Origin: Cymbomonas tetramitiformis
Lineage: Eukaryota > Chlorophyta > Pyramimonadophyceae > Pyramimonadales > Pyramimonadaceae
DNA: 64,000 nt
Assembly (NCBI GenBank): GCA_001247695.2
Contig: LGRX02033513.1
Coordinates: 1 to 64,000, forward strand
Direction: 5' to 3'
The translations under genes and the position numbers were made by a program. Within the stretch, counting starts at the first letter, position 1. Each line of letters begins with the position of its first letter. Under the pieces are notes generated by a model. That model was not told the DNA's origin and searched no databases. It saw nothing but the letters and a program-made list of their open reading frames with translations. Of the stretch, positions 20,573-32,800 are shown in pieces.

Positions 20573-21650
20573 GCCGCACTACAACGCGCCCGCACGAACA
20601 AACGTAACCACAAACCTGTATTCAAGTAGCTTGTGTCACGCACAACAAAAAAGTTTACACGTTGCCAGGTTTGTTCATTTCACTTGAGTGGATGAACAAT
20701 CTACGTGACCTAGGCGACTCCCCGGAATGCCGGTGCTCATACAAGGAATGGTATACATTCCTTGACGCAACCAGAGTACCGTACTTGCTTAACTCCTATG
20801 CTGCAATCTCCGTAGTAAACTACGGAAATTGATTATCGATTTACCGACCCCAATAAACGCATATTTAGACCCCTTAGACACCCCCTGTCAAGGCATTCGA
20901 TAGCTCAAATTGTAGCTAATGATGCCAAGAAGAACTTGGTTGCAAGCACGAACACGCATGCCTTGATATGTATCTTACAAAGTGACGGTGTAGCCGACCA
21001 TACTGTAGAAATTCCAAATGCCATACAGGTAACAGCATTGATAGGAGTTAACGCCCGTTAAGCAAGCATAGTGCAAGGCATACGATAAGTTCCAGATAAG
21101 TTCAACCGGGTGAAACGCGAATGGCTGCAGATTTCAGCGCTCTCCGCAAACCCAAACCCGATGGCGGCATCCTACCCTACCGGATGCTGGAAAGCGGGTG
21201 TCCGGACACCGCAGGAGGGTCAAAGGCATACATGAGTCCTCTATATATGCCTTTTTAAAACTACCTACGGTGTCCGAATTTCCCATGATGTTGTTTTTCA
21301 CTGATTTTCAGAGGCCGCGGCATCATCCGCTCAGCCGGTGACCCCCGCAGTCCTACGTGTCGGTGGCCTCCGGGGGAATTCAGACACCGTACGTCGACGT
21401 GTAAGGTCCTAATTGGTGGGTATTGTATGTCGCGTATCCCGGCGCATGCCGCGCGGTGCGCGAAAACGGCATGCACTGCAAGATAAGGCGGCACTTTTGA
21501 CGACTGGTGAACTCGTTGATCTAAACGGCAAGAAGGCGATTTGAGGCAATCATAGAAGCTCACAGTCCTCAGATATGGTGTGCGATTATATCGGCTTGTC
21601 AGTCAGTTACACTACAAATACAATCTTAAAATTGGAGACAAATTGCCGTA
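20573..21650. other. Unassigned sequence
   Basis: No convincing gene. Near 21200-21390 the motif GGTGTCCG recurs in both orientations (GTGTCCGGACACCG, CGGTGTCCGAATT, GACACCGTACG), which suggests a small inverted-repeat element whose ends I could not define. Confidence 0.5.
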
Positions 21651-21733
21651 TGTCATAGGGTGGGGTGTGTGTCATCGGTCATTTTGCTTAAGTGTCATAG
21701 GGTGGGGTGTGTGTCATCGGTCATTTTGCTTAA
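21651..21733. repeat. 42-bp minisatellite, left of inserted element
   Basis: Two copies of the GTCATAGGGTGGGGTGTG unit also seen at 5319-5790. The array resumes at 23423 on the far side of the TTAA-flanked element. Confidence 0.9.
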
Positions 21734-23422
21734 CACCTTAAGGGCGAATTGCCATACTGCTCATACTGATCCTGTTTTCTAGGAACTTATTTTCACGTTT
21801 TCGGCAATAACTCAAGTTCTAGACATCCACTTGTGGCTACTATCCAAATTCATGGTCCTCCCACAAGGACCAACGCGCGATGACTATTATGAGTGTCACA
21901 TGGATCTTTGAGGCGTATATGTGCTTTTGGCATCATATTTATGAGTCAATTGAATAATTTCCCCTAGAGGATCGTCCACGCGTGTGCTAGAGGGGCGTGC
22001 TTAAAGGATGCGCTTTTGATATGTTTTTTATCGAAATCGTTGAAAAAAAGATGGTCCTCCCACAAGGACCATAGTCTTTAAGCGTCCTAGCGGTTGCATG
22101 GTGCGCGGTGTTGGCCGCTCATGGTTGCACACCTCGAGTTTATGACCAAATATGAAAACTTAGTTGGATAGTCCACACTCTAGTCGCCATCTGAGCACTC
22201 GTTTACCGTGGCGGGTGATCAGTCCCGAGTGAAATAAGGATTTTGTGATTTTTGCACTTCTAATTTTCACTTCGCGTCAAGCTAACGAGTGCTCATCGCT
22301 CACATACTTGCCCATATGACTTATGTTAAGCTTTCAAAAAATCATTTTATGGATATACTTCAAAAGTTTAAGCACCATACGCTCCTACCACACGGTGAAT
22401 GCACTCTAGCGGGCATCGTGGATAATAGGTCATGTTTGCACCGATTATCCCATTCCGGCTAAAAAAACCGACTAAAAAGGTGTACGGTTGTTAATAAGCA
22501 TTAGAGATGGCCAATATATGCACTCCAACATGACGTATGACCCAAATATGATGGGGACATGTGTATAAGATCGATATGATCGCATGGACGCAGGTGTAGC
22601 CTGCACATACTATTCCCAAAAAATTAGTGAAGATATCGTATCTTTTTATGCCTTTTTGAATTTTCAAAAAAAATGCATTCTGAAAAAATTGAGGGTGCTT
22701 GTCGCAAATGCGAACGCCATGGATATATAGGGTGGATCCAGGCCGGACCAAGCATCGAAGTAATTAATATATGTCCCATTGACACTAAAAATCATTGGGC
22801 GCGCCTTCTAGATCCGAACCAATGCCCAATTAAATTCTTGCAACATTGGTCCTTGTGGGAGGACCATAATCGATTATGGTCCTCCCACAAGGACCATGGG
22901 ATAGTAGCCATTTGCCACGATTCTTCGCATATATTATATTGCGGAACTAGGTGGATGATATGACACTTCATTATCACTCGCACCATATGTGCACACATGA
23001 ATATATGTGACCCATCATCACCATACTTAAGGAAATTCTGTTGAACAGCTGTTGGGGGCATTTTTGGGCATGCGCCATGAACATGCCACCACTATTGACT
23101 TGATGTTATGAGTGGGCGATGACGTATCATGGTGTATACCGATCGGGGGAAATACCATATCCTTGATTTGAAGCCTTTAGAGCACTCTCCACAGAGTACG
23201 CTTTTGTCACCTGGCAGCAGAACACCCCTGCACTTTCCACAAAGTCCTCCACTCGATAAACCGAGGTTGGTGGGCATTGAAGGGTTGAGGGACCTCGCCC
23301 AACTCCCCAATATGGACACTAATACTTCATAAATATCCAATAGTTGACTACCGTGGTAGTTATGGATGTTTCCGCCCTCATACTGATCACATACTGCTAA
23401 AAACGAATTCGCCCTTACGGTG
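21734..23422. mobile_element. TTAA-flanked non-autonomous DNA transposon, 1689 bp
   Basis: The ends are CACCTTAAGGGCGAATT and, inverted, CACCGTAAGGGCGAATT (16 of 17). Both flanks are TTAA (21730-21733 and 23423-23426), and excision with one TTAA restores the minisatellite unit CTTAAGTG. TTAA targets are the hallmark of the piggyBac superfamily; the CACC tip is unlike the usual CCC, so the family is inferred. The subterminal motif TCATACTGATC occurs in direct orientation near both ends. Internal frames are short and no transposase was recognised. It carries several copies of GGTCCTCCCACAAGGACC. Confidence 0.82.
22847..22896. repeat. Perfect 50-bp palindrome
   Basis: Two inverted copies of a TGGTCCTCCCACAAGGACCA motif meet at the centre ATAATCGATTAT. 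Single copies of the motif are at about 21853 and 22051 in the same element. It would extrude as a 25-bp stem or give a long RNA hairpin. Confidence 0.95.
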
Positions 23423-23720
23423 TTAAGTGTCATAGGGTGGGGTGTGTGTCATCGGTCATTTTGCTTAAGTGTCATAGGGTGGGGTGGGTGTCATCGGTCA
23501 TTTTTCTTAAGTGTCATTGGGTGTCATTTTTCTTAAGTTTTCTTAAGTTTTACTTATATCACCAACGTATAACTCCATCGGCCAATAGCTAACTGCAACG
23601 CTTAAATTTATACGTATGGAGGCTTGTGGGGGTTTATACGCAAAAATTTAAGAAAAGATAAGAAAACTTAAGAAAAGTTAAGCAAACTTAAGAAAACTTA
23701 AGCTAATACTTGTAGTAGTG
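23423..23720. repeat. 42-bp minisatellite remainder and TTAAG-rich inverted tract
   Basis: About 2.5 copies of the 42-bp unit (to ~23535), then CTTAAGTTTTCTTAAG-type sequence facing AAGAAAACTTAAGAAAAG (23640-23705) across ~100 bp. Confidence 0.75.
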
Positions 23721-23892
23721 ACACGGGAAATCATTTTTGTGTATAATTCCTGTTCCAGCCCATACAGGCGACGTTCATGACAGTGTCACCAACTTTCGTT
23801 CTGGGAGCTTTGCGGACTGCGTTTCATGTCGCATTTTCTGATATAAAAACCTGGCGACCACGTACTGAAACGAAAGTGTGACGTACCCGACG

Positions 23893-24810
23893 ACACATTA
23901 AACGCCGCATGGGCCCTCCGTCGGAGACGGGAGGGTACAAGTGGCTGTTCCCATTATGACGTGTTCCCATTATGACGCACTTCAGATTTTCATTACAAAC
24001 TCCATATTCTAAGACAGTAGAATCTTCGATTTCGCAATAAAAACAAGGGATTTCACTCAATCGTCCAATCGCGCGATATATAAAACATGGGTGTAAATGA
24101 TTTTTGTATACAAATGTAAATTCTCTTGCTGTCCAGTAAAATACTCGAAAAAATAGCGCGCGATTCCATGAAATAGCGTTCAAACGCGTGATATATTCGA
24201 TATGACGGAACGGAGCTAGAAAAGGACGGGTAACGAAAAAAACAATTGTTTACAGCGTGTTTCCCCCTCGCCTGATTTTTGTCGATTCGAAGCTTGGTTT
24301 TGTATACACTGCATATATTATCTCCCAATGATATTCGAGTTGGCGTCGCGGACCCAGCGCGATATATATAAATACCCCCATTTATATATCATGGGATGGT
24401 CAAAATTTTCATTTGGGCACGACGTTTGGGTGCAAATCAAGATTTTCCGTATATTTATACACTAGCACCGAACGATCAGTTTGTTTCATAACAAATCTCA
24501 TATTAAGGCGTTGCGTCATAATGGGAACAGCAGTATCGACCCTCCACCAATGCGCAGGGTTGTGGAAGCTCGAGATTTTAATATTTTTAAATTCGGTTTT
24601 TTGGGAACTCATCTTGACTGACAAGGTGACATCTCGACCGTTTGCGCGCGCATATCGAATTATCGAGCTCGCCCTGAGGAACGATCCAAAAAGTGCGTCA
24701 TAATGGGAACGCTGAAGCCCTATCCAGCGAGGGCGATCTCTATAATTATACAAAAAAAAACACATTAAACGCCGCAGCCGCATGGGCCCTCCGTCGGAGG
24801 CGGGAGGGTA
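23893..24810. repeat. Region with inverted CCCATTATGACG motifs and flanking direct repeats
   Basis: GTTCCCATTATGACGCACTT at 23963-23982 is repeated in inverse orientation at 24691-24710. Further copies of the core are at 23947-23961 (direct) and about 24513-24528 (inverse). A segment containing GGGCCCTCCGTCGGAG and GGGAGGGTA occurs in direct orientation near 23910-23938 and 24780-24808. This looks like one or two non-autonomous TIR elements, but no clear target duplication was found. The short frames here are not considered genes. Confidence 0.55.
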
Positions 24811-24876
24811 TGAAAATATGCAGGCGAGGAAGATTTATATCCTCAAACATTTAAATGACGAATATCCGAGTCATCT

Positions 24877-25160
24877 GTGATATATATAATATAATATAAT
24901 ATAATATAATATAATATAATATAATATAACATAATATAATATAATATAATATAATATAATATAATATAATATAATATAATATATACAATACAATATATAT
25001 CTTATTTATATGATATATATGTTATATATATAACATATATAGCATATATATATATATAATATAACATATATATAATATATATCTTATTTATAATACATAT
25101 ATCTTATTTATACATATATCTTATTTATATATATATCTTATTTATATATATCGAGTTTAA
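24877..25160. repeat. AT-rich simple repeats (ATATA)n and TATCTTATTTATA
   Basis: Long run of ATATA pentamers followed by TATCTTATTTATA-type units, ending ~370 bp upstream of the receptor gene start. Confidence 0.95.
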
Positions 25161-25526
25161 TACTTGATATGGACACTGTTCACTGTTCCTTGGGGCAGTA
25201 GCCAAGAAATTTCAGCCTTTGTTTGAAGATCAGTTTTGGGACATGGAGTCAGAAAACACCAAATGGCATAAAATACTGGCACCAAGAAAAATGCGGATGG
25301 AGGGAACAATCCATGAGGACAGTTCCAGGTGTCAAGTCAGCAATATAAACTGACGATCTGTCGCTGTCGACTAGTCCACGCGTAACCGTCGCAGCATAAC
25401 TGTCGATGTGTCACAGAATCGTGGCGAATCAATTAAAACAAGTGGTGCAGTATTTCGCTTTTACCGTCTCAAAAAGAAATGGTTACCCATCCCCTTTCCT
25501 AGGCACTCGAAACGTCCTTAACAAGG
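25161..25526 (+). promoter_or_regulatory. Upstream region of the receptor gene
   Basis: This ~365-bp stretch lies between the AT repeats and the signal-peptide ATG. The only TATA-like element I see is AATATAAAC near 25341, about 185 bp before the ATG. Promoter function is inferred from position only. Confidence 0.3.
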
Positions 25527-26829
25527 ATGCTGAGCTACATAGCTCTAACCTTATTGTTCCTATATGCACAAAAAGCTTCCAGTCAAAGTACCACGGTAAA
25601 ACTCGGGCAGGTGACGCCGGAGTACTGTGCGAAGCACCGTGACGGAGTGGCGCTGGCGGTGGAGCTGATCAATGCCCAGAATGGGGGGCGCGGGTTCAAG
25701 GTGGGGTACTCGGGTCAGCACTACTTCCAGTTTGAGCACGTCTCGGTGGTGATTCCGGACGGCACCCAGGCGGACTATGAGCAGCTGCACCGCGATGCGG
25801 TGAGCGCTTTGCTGGAGGAGCATGATCCGGGGTTCATCGTGGGCAGCTGCTCCCAGGCCTCCGGGTACGAGAAAGACCTCGTGAACGCCGCCCAGAAGAT
25901 CCTTCTGGCGCAGGTGGGGCCTAACGCGTACTACGAAGATCAGCTGCCCTACATTTTCGGCATGCACATCTCCAGTTACCGGTACACCGAGCCCGCGCTG
26001 AAGCTGCTGTCGTTTGAGGGGGCCAAGACAGTGGCCATCGCCGGGCGCGAGCACTCCCTCTTCTTCAACACGACCTGCTCAAGTGCGGAGCAGTATGCGC
26101 TGGAGTTCGGCCTGAGCCTCGCCATGCCGCGGGTGGTGTACCCTGGGTCAGGCACGGAGAGCAAGGTGGGGGACGTGGCGTATCAGAGACAGCTTGCCAC
26201 GGACATCGCGCTTGCGGCGCCAGACATCATCATTGGGTGTGTTGGCAACGACGAGGCCAACGTGTGGGTGCAGACCTGGGAGGAGCTCGGCATCGAGCCG
26301 AAGGCAGTCTGGCTTACGTGCACCACGTGGGGCTGGCCGGCGGCTCTGGGCTTGAACGCGGGCAACGGCTCCTACATGCTTGGTGCCGGGCAGTGGCACG
26401 CCGACATGACTTGTGCGCACCTTCTGACAGCTGGCCCGCATCATTTCCCAGGGCCGTAGTTGACGCTGCGCTGCGCTCGGTGTCATACCAGGCTGCTGTT
26501 TGAATGTATGGTGGGGTGGCAGGGTGGTTGGGTGGGTGACTTGTCGGCCAGCATGCATCGCAGCCTTTCCCCCTTGATATATTCCCACAATGTGCATAGG
26601 GCATGTATGGGATGCGTGGTGGGTACTGGCTGCGTGTTTGCCTGGCCGGCCCATGATGCAATGAGAATGTTGAACAATGGTTTGAAGGGGATCTGCAGAC
26701 ACGGACCCCCTGGTGGGCACGGCGGACAACTTCTTGCAGCTCTACGAGGAGAAGTTTGGATACAGTGGGACGTATGACTCAGTGGCGTCATACACGATTG
26801 GCTATGTGTACATGCGAGCCCTGCAGAAG
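25527..26829 (+). CDS. Receptor unit 1: signal peptide plus flytrap module 1
   Basis: Exon 25527-26412 carries the signal peptide and most of flytrap 1. The intron 26413-26698 (GTGCGC...CTGCAG) is followed by exon 26699-26829, restoring ...HADMT-YTDPLVGTADNF in frame. The only residue difference I see from the other units in the repeated part is YALEFGLS (Phe) where the others read YALEYGLS. Identity with the other units starts at about 25605; the ~20 bases before that differ. Confidence 0.82.
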
Positions 26830-29800
26830 GTGCGCCATTTTCAGTTCTTATTCACGTGGCTTTGTCAATGGGTTTTATGGCAGTCGAGTGCGGTGTGGCA
26901 GGTGGGTATTATTTCCACGGTATTTATTCTCTGGATCTGTGAATTGCGATATGCAGCATGGACAAAGTGCTTGTGGTGCATGCCGTTTTCACTTGTATTG
27001 TTGCTTTGTTGGTAGGGTGGCTTTTTATAGAAATTTCTAATTCATATTATTTTCATTTCTATGTTCTGAAAAGTTGAGAACGGGAGTTGATCCCTGGACC
27101 TCCCGCTTTGATAATGGGCGCTCTACCACTGAGCTAATATTCCAACCATTCGATGTTGTTTTTGCCTTGCTTTTCTGATTTGCTCTTTACATCTTCCATT
27201 TTTTTATTCAAATATTCATATCTGCACAACCCGCTAATGACATTCACAGGCAAGCCGATGCCTTATTCCAGCCCCAAGAATCTTGCTAAGCGACGTTGAG
27301 GATGACAGTGACACGAAGGTGCTTTAGTGGGTATTCGGGAAGAATCTGTTACTGCCAAGAAGTGCTGACGGGCAATTGCTTGATTGGTGCTCTGCAGGCA
27401 TTCTTGGCCACCGATGTCGAGGACCCGGAGCAGCTTCTGCATGGCACAGACTACGAGTCCATCCGGCGCAGTCTGGAGACATTCAGCGAGCCTGATACGC
27501 TGTATGGCCCGGTGGCGTTTGACGCGACATACCAGCGCAACGTTGGACGGCAGCCCGCGACGTCACAGTTTCTGCCCTTGAATGAGTCCACGGGCGTAAT
27601 CAGCGACCAGTGTGTGGCGCCTCTGGACGTGGCCAGCGCTCAGATGGTGTACCCATCGCCAGGCGCATCGGGATGTCGCGCTGGCACAGTGTATGACCCC
27701 AGCAACGGGCAGTGTCTGCTGTGCAGCAAATGCACGGAGTGCACGGATGACAAGGTGTGCACAACTGTTGTGAAGCTGGGGCAGGTGACGCCGGAGTACT
27801 GTGCGAAGCACCGTGACGGAGTGGCGCTGGCGGTGGAGCTGATCAATGCCCAGAATGGGGGGCGCGGGTTCAAGGTGGGGTACTCGGGTCAGCACTACTT
27901 CCAGTTTGAGCACGTCTCGGTGGTGATTCCGGACGGCACCCAGGCGGACTATGAGCAGCTGCACCGCGATGCGGTGAGCGCTTTGCTGGAGGAGCATGAT
28001 CCGGGGTTCATCGTGGGCAGCTGCTCCCAGGCCTCCGGGTACGAGAAAGACCTCGTGAACGCCGCCCAGAAGATCCTTCTGGCGCAGGTGGGGCCTAACG
28101 CGTACTACGAAGATCAGCTGCCCTACATTTTCGGCATGCACATCTCCAGTTACCGGTACACCGAGCCCGCGCTGAAGCTGCTGTCGTTTGAGGGGGCCAA
28201 GACAGTGGCCATCGCCGGGCGCGAGCACTCCCTCTTCTTCAACACGACCTGCTCAAGTGCGGAGCAGTATGCGCTGGAGTACGGCCTGAGCCTCGCCATG
28301 CCGCGGGTGGTGTACCCTGGGTCAGGCACGGAGAGCAAGGTGGGGGACGTGGCGTATCAGAGACAGCTTGCCACGGACATCGCGCTTGCGGCGCCAGACA
28401 TCATCATTGGGTGTGTTGGCAACGACGAGGCCAACGTGTGGGTGCAGACCTGGGAGGAGCTCGGCATCGAGCCGAAGGCAGTCTGGCTTACGTGCACCAC
28501 GTGGGGCTGGCCGGCGGCTCTGGGCTTGAACGCGGGCAACGGCTCCTACATGCTTGGTGCCGGGCAGTGGCACGCCGACATGACTTGTGCGCACCTTCTG
28601 ACAGCTGGCCCGCATCATTTCCCAGGGCCGTAGTTGACGCTGCGCTGCGCTCGGTGTCATACCAGGCTGCTGTTTGAATGTATGGTGGGGTGGCAGGGTG
28701 GTTGGGTGGGTGACTTGTCGGCCAGCATGCATCGCAGCCTTTCCCCCTTGATATATTCCCACAATGTGCATAGGGCATGTATGGGATGCGTGGTGGGTAC
28801 TGGCTGCGTGTTTGCCTGGCCGGCCCATGATGCAATGAGAATGTTGAACAATGGTTTGAAGGGGATCTGCAGACACGGACCCCCTGGTGGGCACGGCGGA
28901 CAACTTCTTGCAGCTCTACGAGGAGAAGTTTGGATACAGTGGGACGTATGACTCAGTGGCGTCATACACGATTGGCTATGTGTACATGCGAGCCCTGCAG
29001 AAGGTGCGCCATTTTCAGTTCTTATTCACGTGGCTTTGTCAATGGGTTTTATGGCAGTCGAGTGCGGTGTGGCAGGTGGGTATTATTTCCACGGTATTTA
29101 TTCTCTGGATCTGTGAATTGCGATATGCAGCATGGACAAAGTGCTTGTGGTGCATGCCGTTTTCACTTGTATTGTTGCTTTGTTGGTAGGGTGGCTTTTT
29201 ATAGAAATTTCTAATTCATATTATTTTCATTTCTATGTTCTGAAAAGTTGAGAACGGGAGTTGATCCCTGGACCTCCCGCTTTGATCATGGGCGCTCTAC
29301 CACTGAGCTAATATTCCAACCATTCGATGTTGTTTTTGCCTTGCTTTTCTGATTTGCTCTTTACATCTTCCATTTTTTATTCAAATATTCATATCTGCAC
29401 AACCCGCTAATGACATTCACAGGCAAGCCGATGCCTTATTCCAGCCCCAAGAATCTTGCTAAGCGACGTTGAGGATGACAGTGACACGAAGGTGCTTTAG
29501 TGGGTATTCGGGAAGAATCTGTTACTGCCAAGAAGTGCTGACGGGCAATTGCTTGATTGGTGCTCTGCAGGCATTCTTGGCCACCGATGTCGAGGACCCG
29601 GAGCAGCTTCTGCATGGCACAGACTACGAGTCCATCCGGCGCAGTCTGGAGACATTCAGCGAGCCTGATACGCTGTATGGCCCGGTGGCGTTTGACGCGA
29701 CATACCAGCGCAACGTTGGACGGCAGCCCGCGACGTCACAGTTTCTGCCCTTGAATGAGTCCACGGGCGTGATCAGCGACCAGTGTGTGGCGCCTCTGGA

Positions 29801-32800
29801 CGTGGCCAGCGCTCAGATGGTGTACCCATCGCCAGGCGCATCGGGATGTCGCGCTGGCACAGTGTATGACCCCAGCAACGGGCAGTGTCTGCTGTGCAGC
29901 AAATGCACGGAGTGCACGGATGACAAGGTGTGCACAACTGTTGTGAAGCTGGGGCAGGTGACGCCGGAGTACTGTGCGAAGCACCGTGACGGAGTGGCGC
30001 TGGCGGTGGAGCTGATCAATGCCCAGAATGGGGGGCGCGGGTTCAAGGTGGGGTACTCGGGTCAGCACTACTTCCAGTTTGAGCACGTCTCGGTGGTGAT
30101 TCCGGACGGCACCCAGGCGGACTATGAGCAGCTGCACCGCGATGCGGTGAGCGCTTTGCTGGAGGAGCATGATCCGGGGTTCATCGTGGGCAGCTGCTCC
30201 CAGGCCTCCGGGTACGAGAAAGACCTCGTGAACGCCGCCCAGAAGATCCTTCTGGCGCAGGTGGGGCCTAACGCGTACTACGAAGATCAGCTGCCCTACA
30301 TTTTCGGCATGCACATCTCCAGTTACCGGTACACCGAGCCCGCGCTGAAGCTGCTGTCGTTTGAGGGGGCCAAGACAGTGGCCATCGCCGGGCGCGAGCA
30401 CTCCCTCTTCTTCAACACGACCTGCTCAAGTGCGGAGCAGTATGCGCTGGAGTACGGCCTGAGCCTCGCCATGCCGCGGGTGGTGTACCCTGGGTCAGGC
30501 ACGGAGAGCAAGGTGGGGGACGTGGCGTATCAGAGACAGCTTGCCACGGACATCGCGCTTGCGGCGCCAGACATCATCATTGGGTGTGTTGGCAACGACG
30601 AGGCCAACGTGTGGGTGCAGACCTGGGAGGAGCTCGGCATCGAGCCGAAGGCAGTCTGGCTTACGTGCACCACGTGGGGCTGGCCGGCGGCTCTGGGCTT
30701 GAACGCGGGCAACGGCTCCTACATGCTTGGTGCCGGGCAGTGGCACGCCGACATGACTTGTGCGCACCTTCTGACAGCTGGCCCGCATCATTTCCCAGGG
30801 CCGTAGTTGACGCTGCGCTGCGCTCGGTGTCATACCAGGCTGCTGTTTGAATGTATGGTGGGGTGGCAGGGTGGTTGGGTGGGTGACTTGTCGGCCAGCA
30901 TGCATCGCAGCCTTTCCCCCATGATATATTCCCACAATGTGCATAGGGCATGTACGGGGTGCGTGGTGGGTACTGGCTGCGTGTTTGCCTGGCCGGCCCA
31001 TGATGCAATGAGAATGTTGAACAATGGTTTGAAGGGGATCTGCAGACACGGACCCCCTGGTGGGCACGGCGGACAACTTCTTGCAGCTCTACGAGGAGAA
31101 GTTTGGATACAGTGGGACGTATGACTCAGTGGCGTCATACACGATTGGCTATGTGTACATGCGAGCCCTGCAGAAGGTGCGCCATTTTCAGTTCTTATTC
31201 ATGTGGCTTTGTCAATGGGTTTTATGGCAGTCGAGTGGGGTGTGGCAGGTGGTTATTATTTCCACGGTATTTATTCTCTGGATCTGTGAATTGCGATATG
31301 CAGCATGGACAAAGTGCTTGTGGTGCATGCCGTTTTCACTTGTATTGTTGCTTTGTTGGTAGGGTGGCTTTTTATAGAAATTTCTAATTCATATTATTTT
31401 CATTTCTATGTTCTGAAAAGTTGAGAACGGGAGTTGATCCCTGGACCTCCCGCTTTGATCATGGGCGCTCTACCACTGAGCTAATATTCCAACCATTCGA
31501 TGTTGTTTTTGCCTTGCTTTTCTGATTTGCTCTTTACATCTTCCATTTTTTTATTCAAATATTCATATCTGCACAACCCGCTAATGACATTCACAGGCGA
31601 GCCGATGCCTTATTCCAGCCCCAAGAATCTTGCTAAGCGACGTTGAGGATGACAGTGACACGAAGGTGCTTTAGTGGGTATTCGGGAAGAATCTGTTACT
31701 GCCAAGAAGTGCTGACGGGCACTTGCTTGATTGGTGCTCTGCAGGCATTCTTGGCCACCGATGTCGAGGACCCGGAGCAGCTTCTGCATGGCACAGACTA
31801 CGAGTCCATCCGGCGCAGTCTGGAGACATTCAGCGAGCCTGATACGCTGTATGGCCCGGTGGCGTTTGACGCGACATACCAGCGCAACGTTGGACGGCAG
31901 CCCGCGACGTCACAGTTTCTGCCCTTGAATGAGTCCACGGGCGTGATCAGCGACCAGTGTGTGGCGCCTCTGGACGTGGCCAGCGCTCAGATGGTGTACC
32001 CATCGCCAGGCGCATCGGGATGTCGCGCTGGCACAGTGTATGACCCCAGCAACGGGCAGTGTCTGCTGTGCAGCAAATGCACGGAGTGCACGGATGACAA
32101 GGTGTGCACAACTGTTGTGAAGCTGGGGCAGGTGACGCCGGAGTACTGTGCGAAGCACCGTGACGGAGTGGCGCTGGCGGTGGAGCTGATCAATGCCCAG
32201 AATGGGGGGCGCGGGTTCAAGGTGGGGTACTCGGGTCAGCACTACTTCCAGTTTGAGCACGTCTCGGTGGTGATTCCGGACGGCACCCAGGCGGACTATG
32301 AGCAGCTGCACCGCGATGCGGTGAGCGCTTTGCTGGAGGAGCATGATCCGGGGTTCATCGTGGGCAGCTGCTCCCAGGCCTCCGGGTACGAGAAAGACCT
32401 CGTGAACGCCGCCCAGAAGATCCTTCTGGCGCAGGTGGGGCCTAACGCGTACTACGAAGATCAGCTGCCCTACATTTTCGGCATGCACATCTCCAGTTAC
32501 CGGTACACCGAGCCCGCGCTGAAGCTGCTGTCGTTTGAGGGGGCCAAGACAGTGGCCATCGCCGGGCGCGAGCACTCCCTCTTCTTCAACACGACCTGCT
32601 CAAGTGCGGAGCAGTATGCGCTGGAGTACGGCCTGAGCCTCGCCATGCCGCGGGTGGTGTACCCTGGGTCAGGCACGGAGAGCAAGGTGGGGGACGTGGC
32701 GTATCAGAGACAGCTTGCCACGGACATCGCGCTTGCGGCGCCAGACATCATCATTGGGTGTGTTGGCAACGACGAGGCCAACGTGTGGGTGCAGACCTGG

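Noticed and set aside
23405..23416. GAATTCGCCCTT identical to a common TA-cloning vector scar
   Set aside because: It is part of a 17-bp inverted repeat with a natural partner at 21734-21750 and TTAA flanks, and no other vector sequence is present.
23963..24710. Mutator or Tc1/mariner assignment for the CCCATTATGACG pair
   Set aside because: No 9-bp or TA duplication at any of the possible ends.
25527..26459. Five separate small genes, one per flytrap ORF
   Set aside because: Only the first unit has a signal peptide; the others begin in the middle of a flytrap domain and join in frame through GT-AG introns.
26148..26729. 193-codon minus-strand frame repeated in every receptor unit
   Set aside because: It is antisense to the flytrap exon and crosses the intron; it is open because of GC-rich codon use.
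27075..27143. Functional tRNA reading UGA (anticodon TCA)
   Set aside because: The anticodon stem is mismatched, position 33 is not U, and the B-box is degenerate; kept only as tRNA-like.
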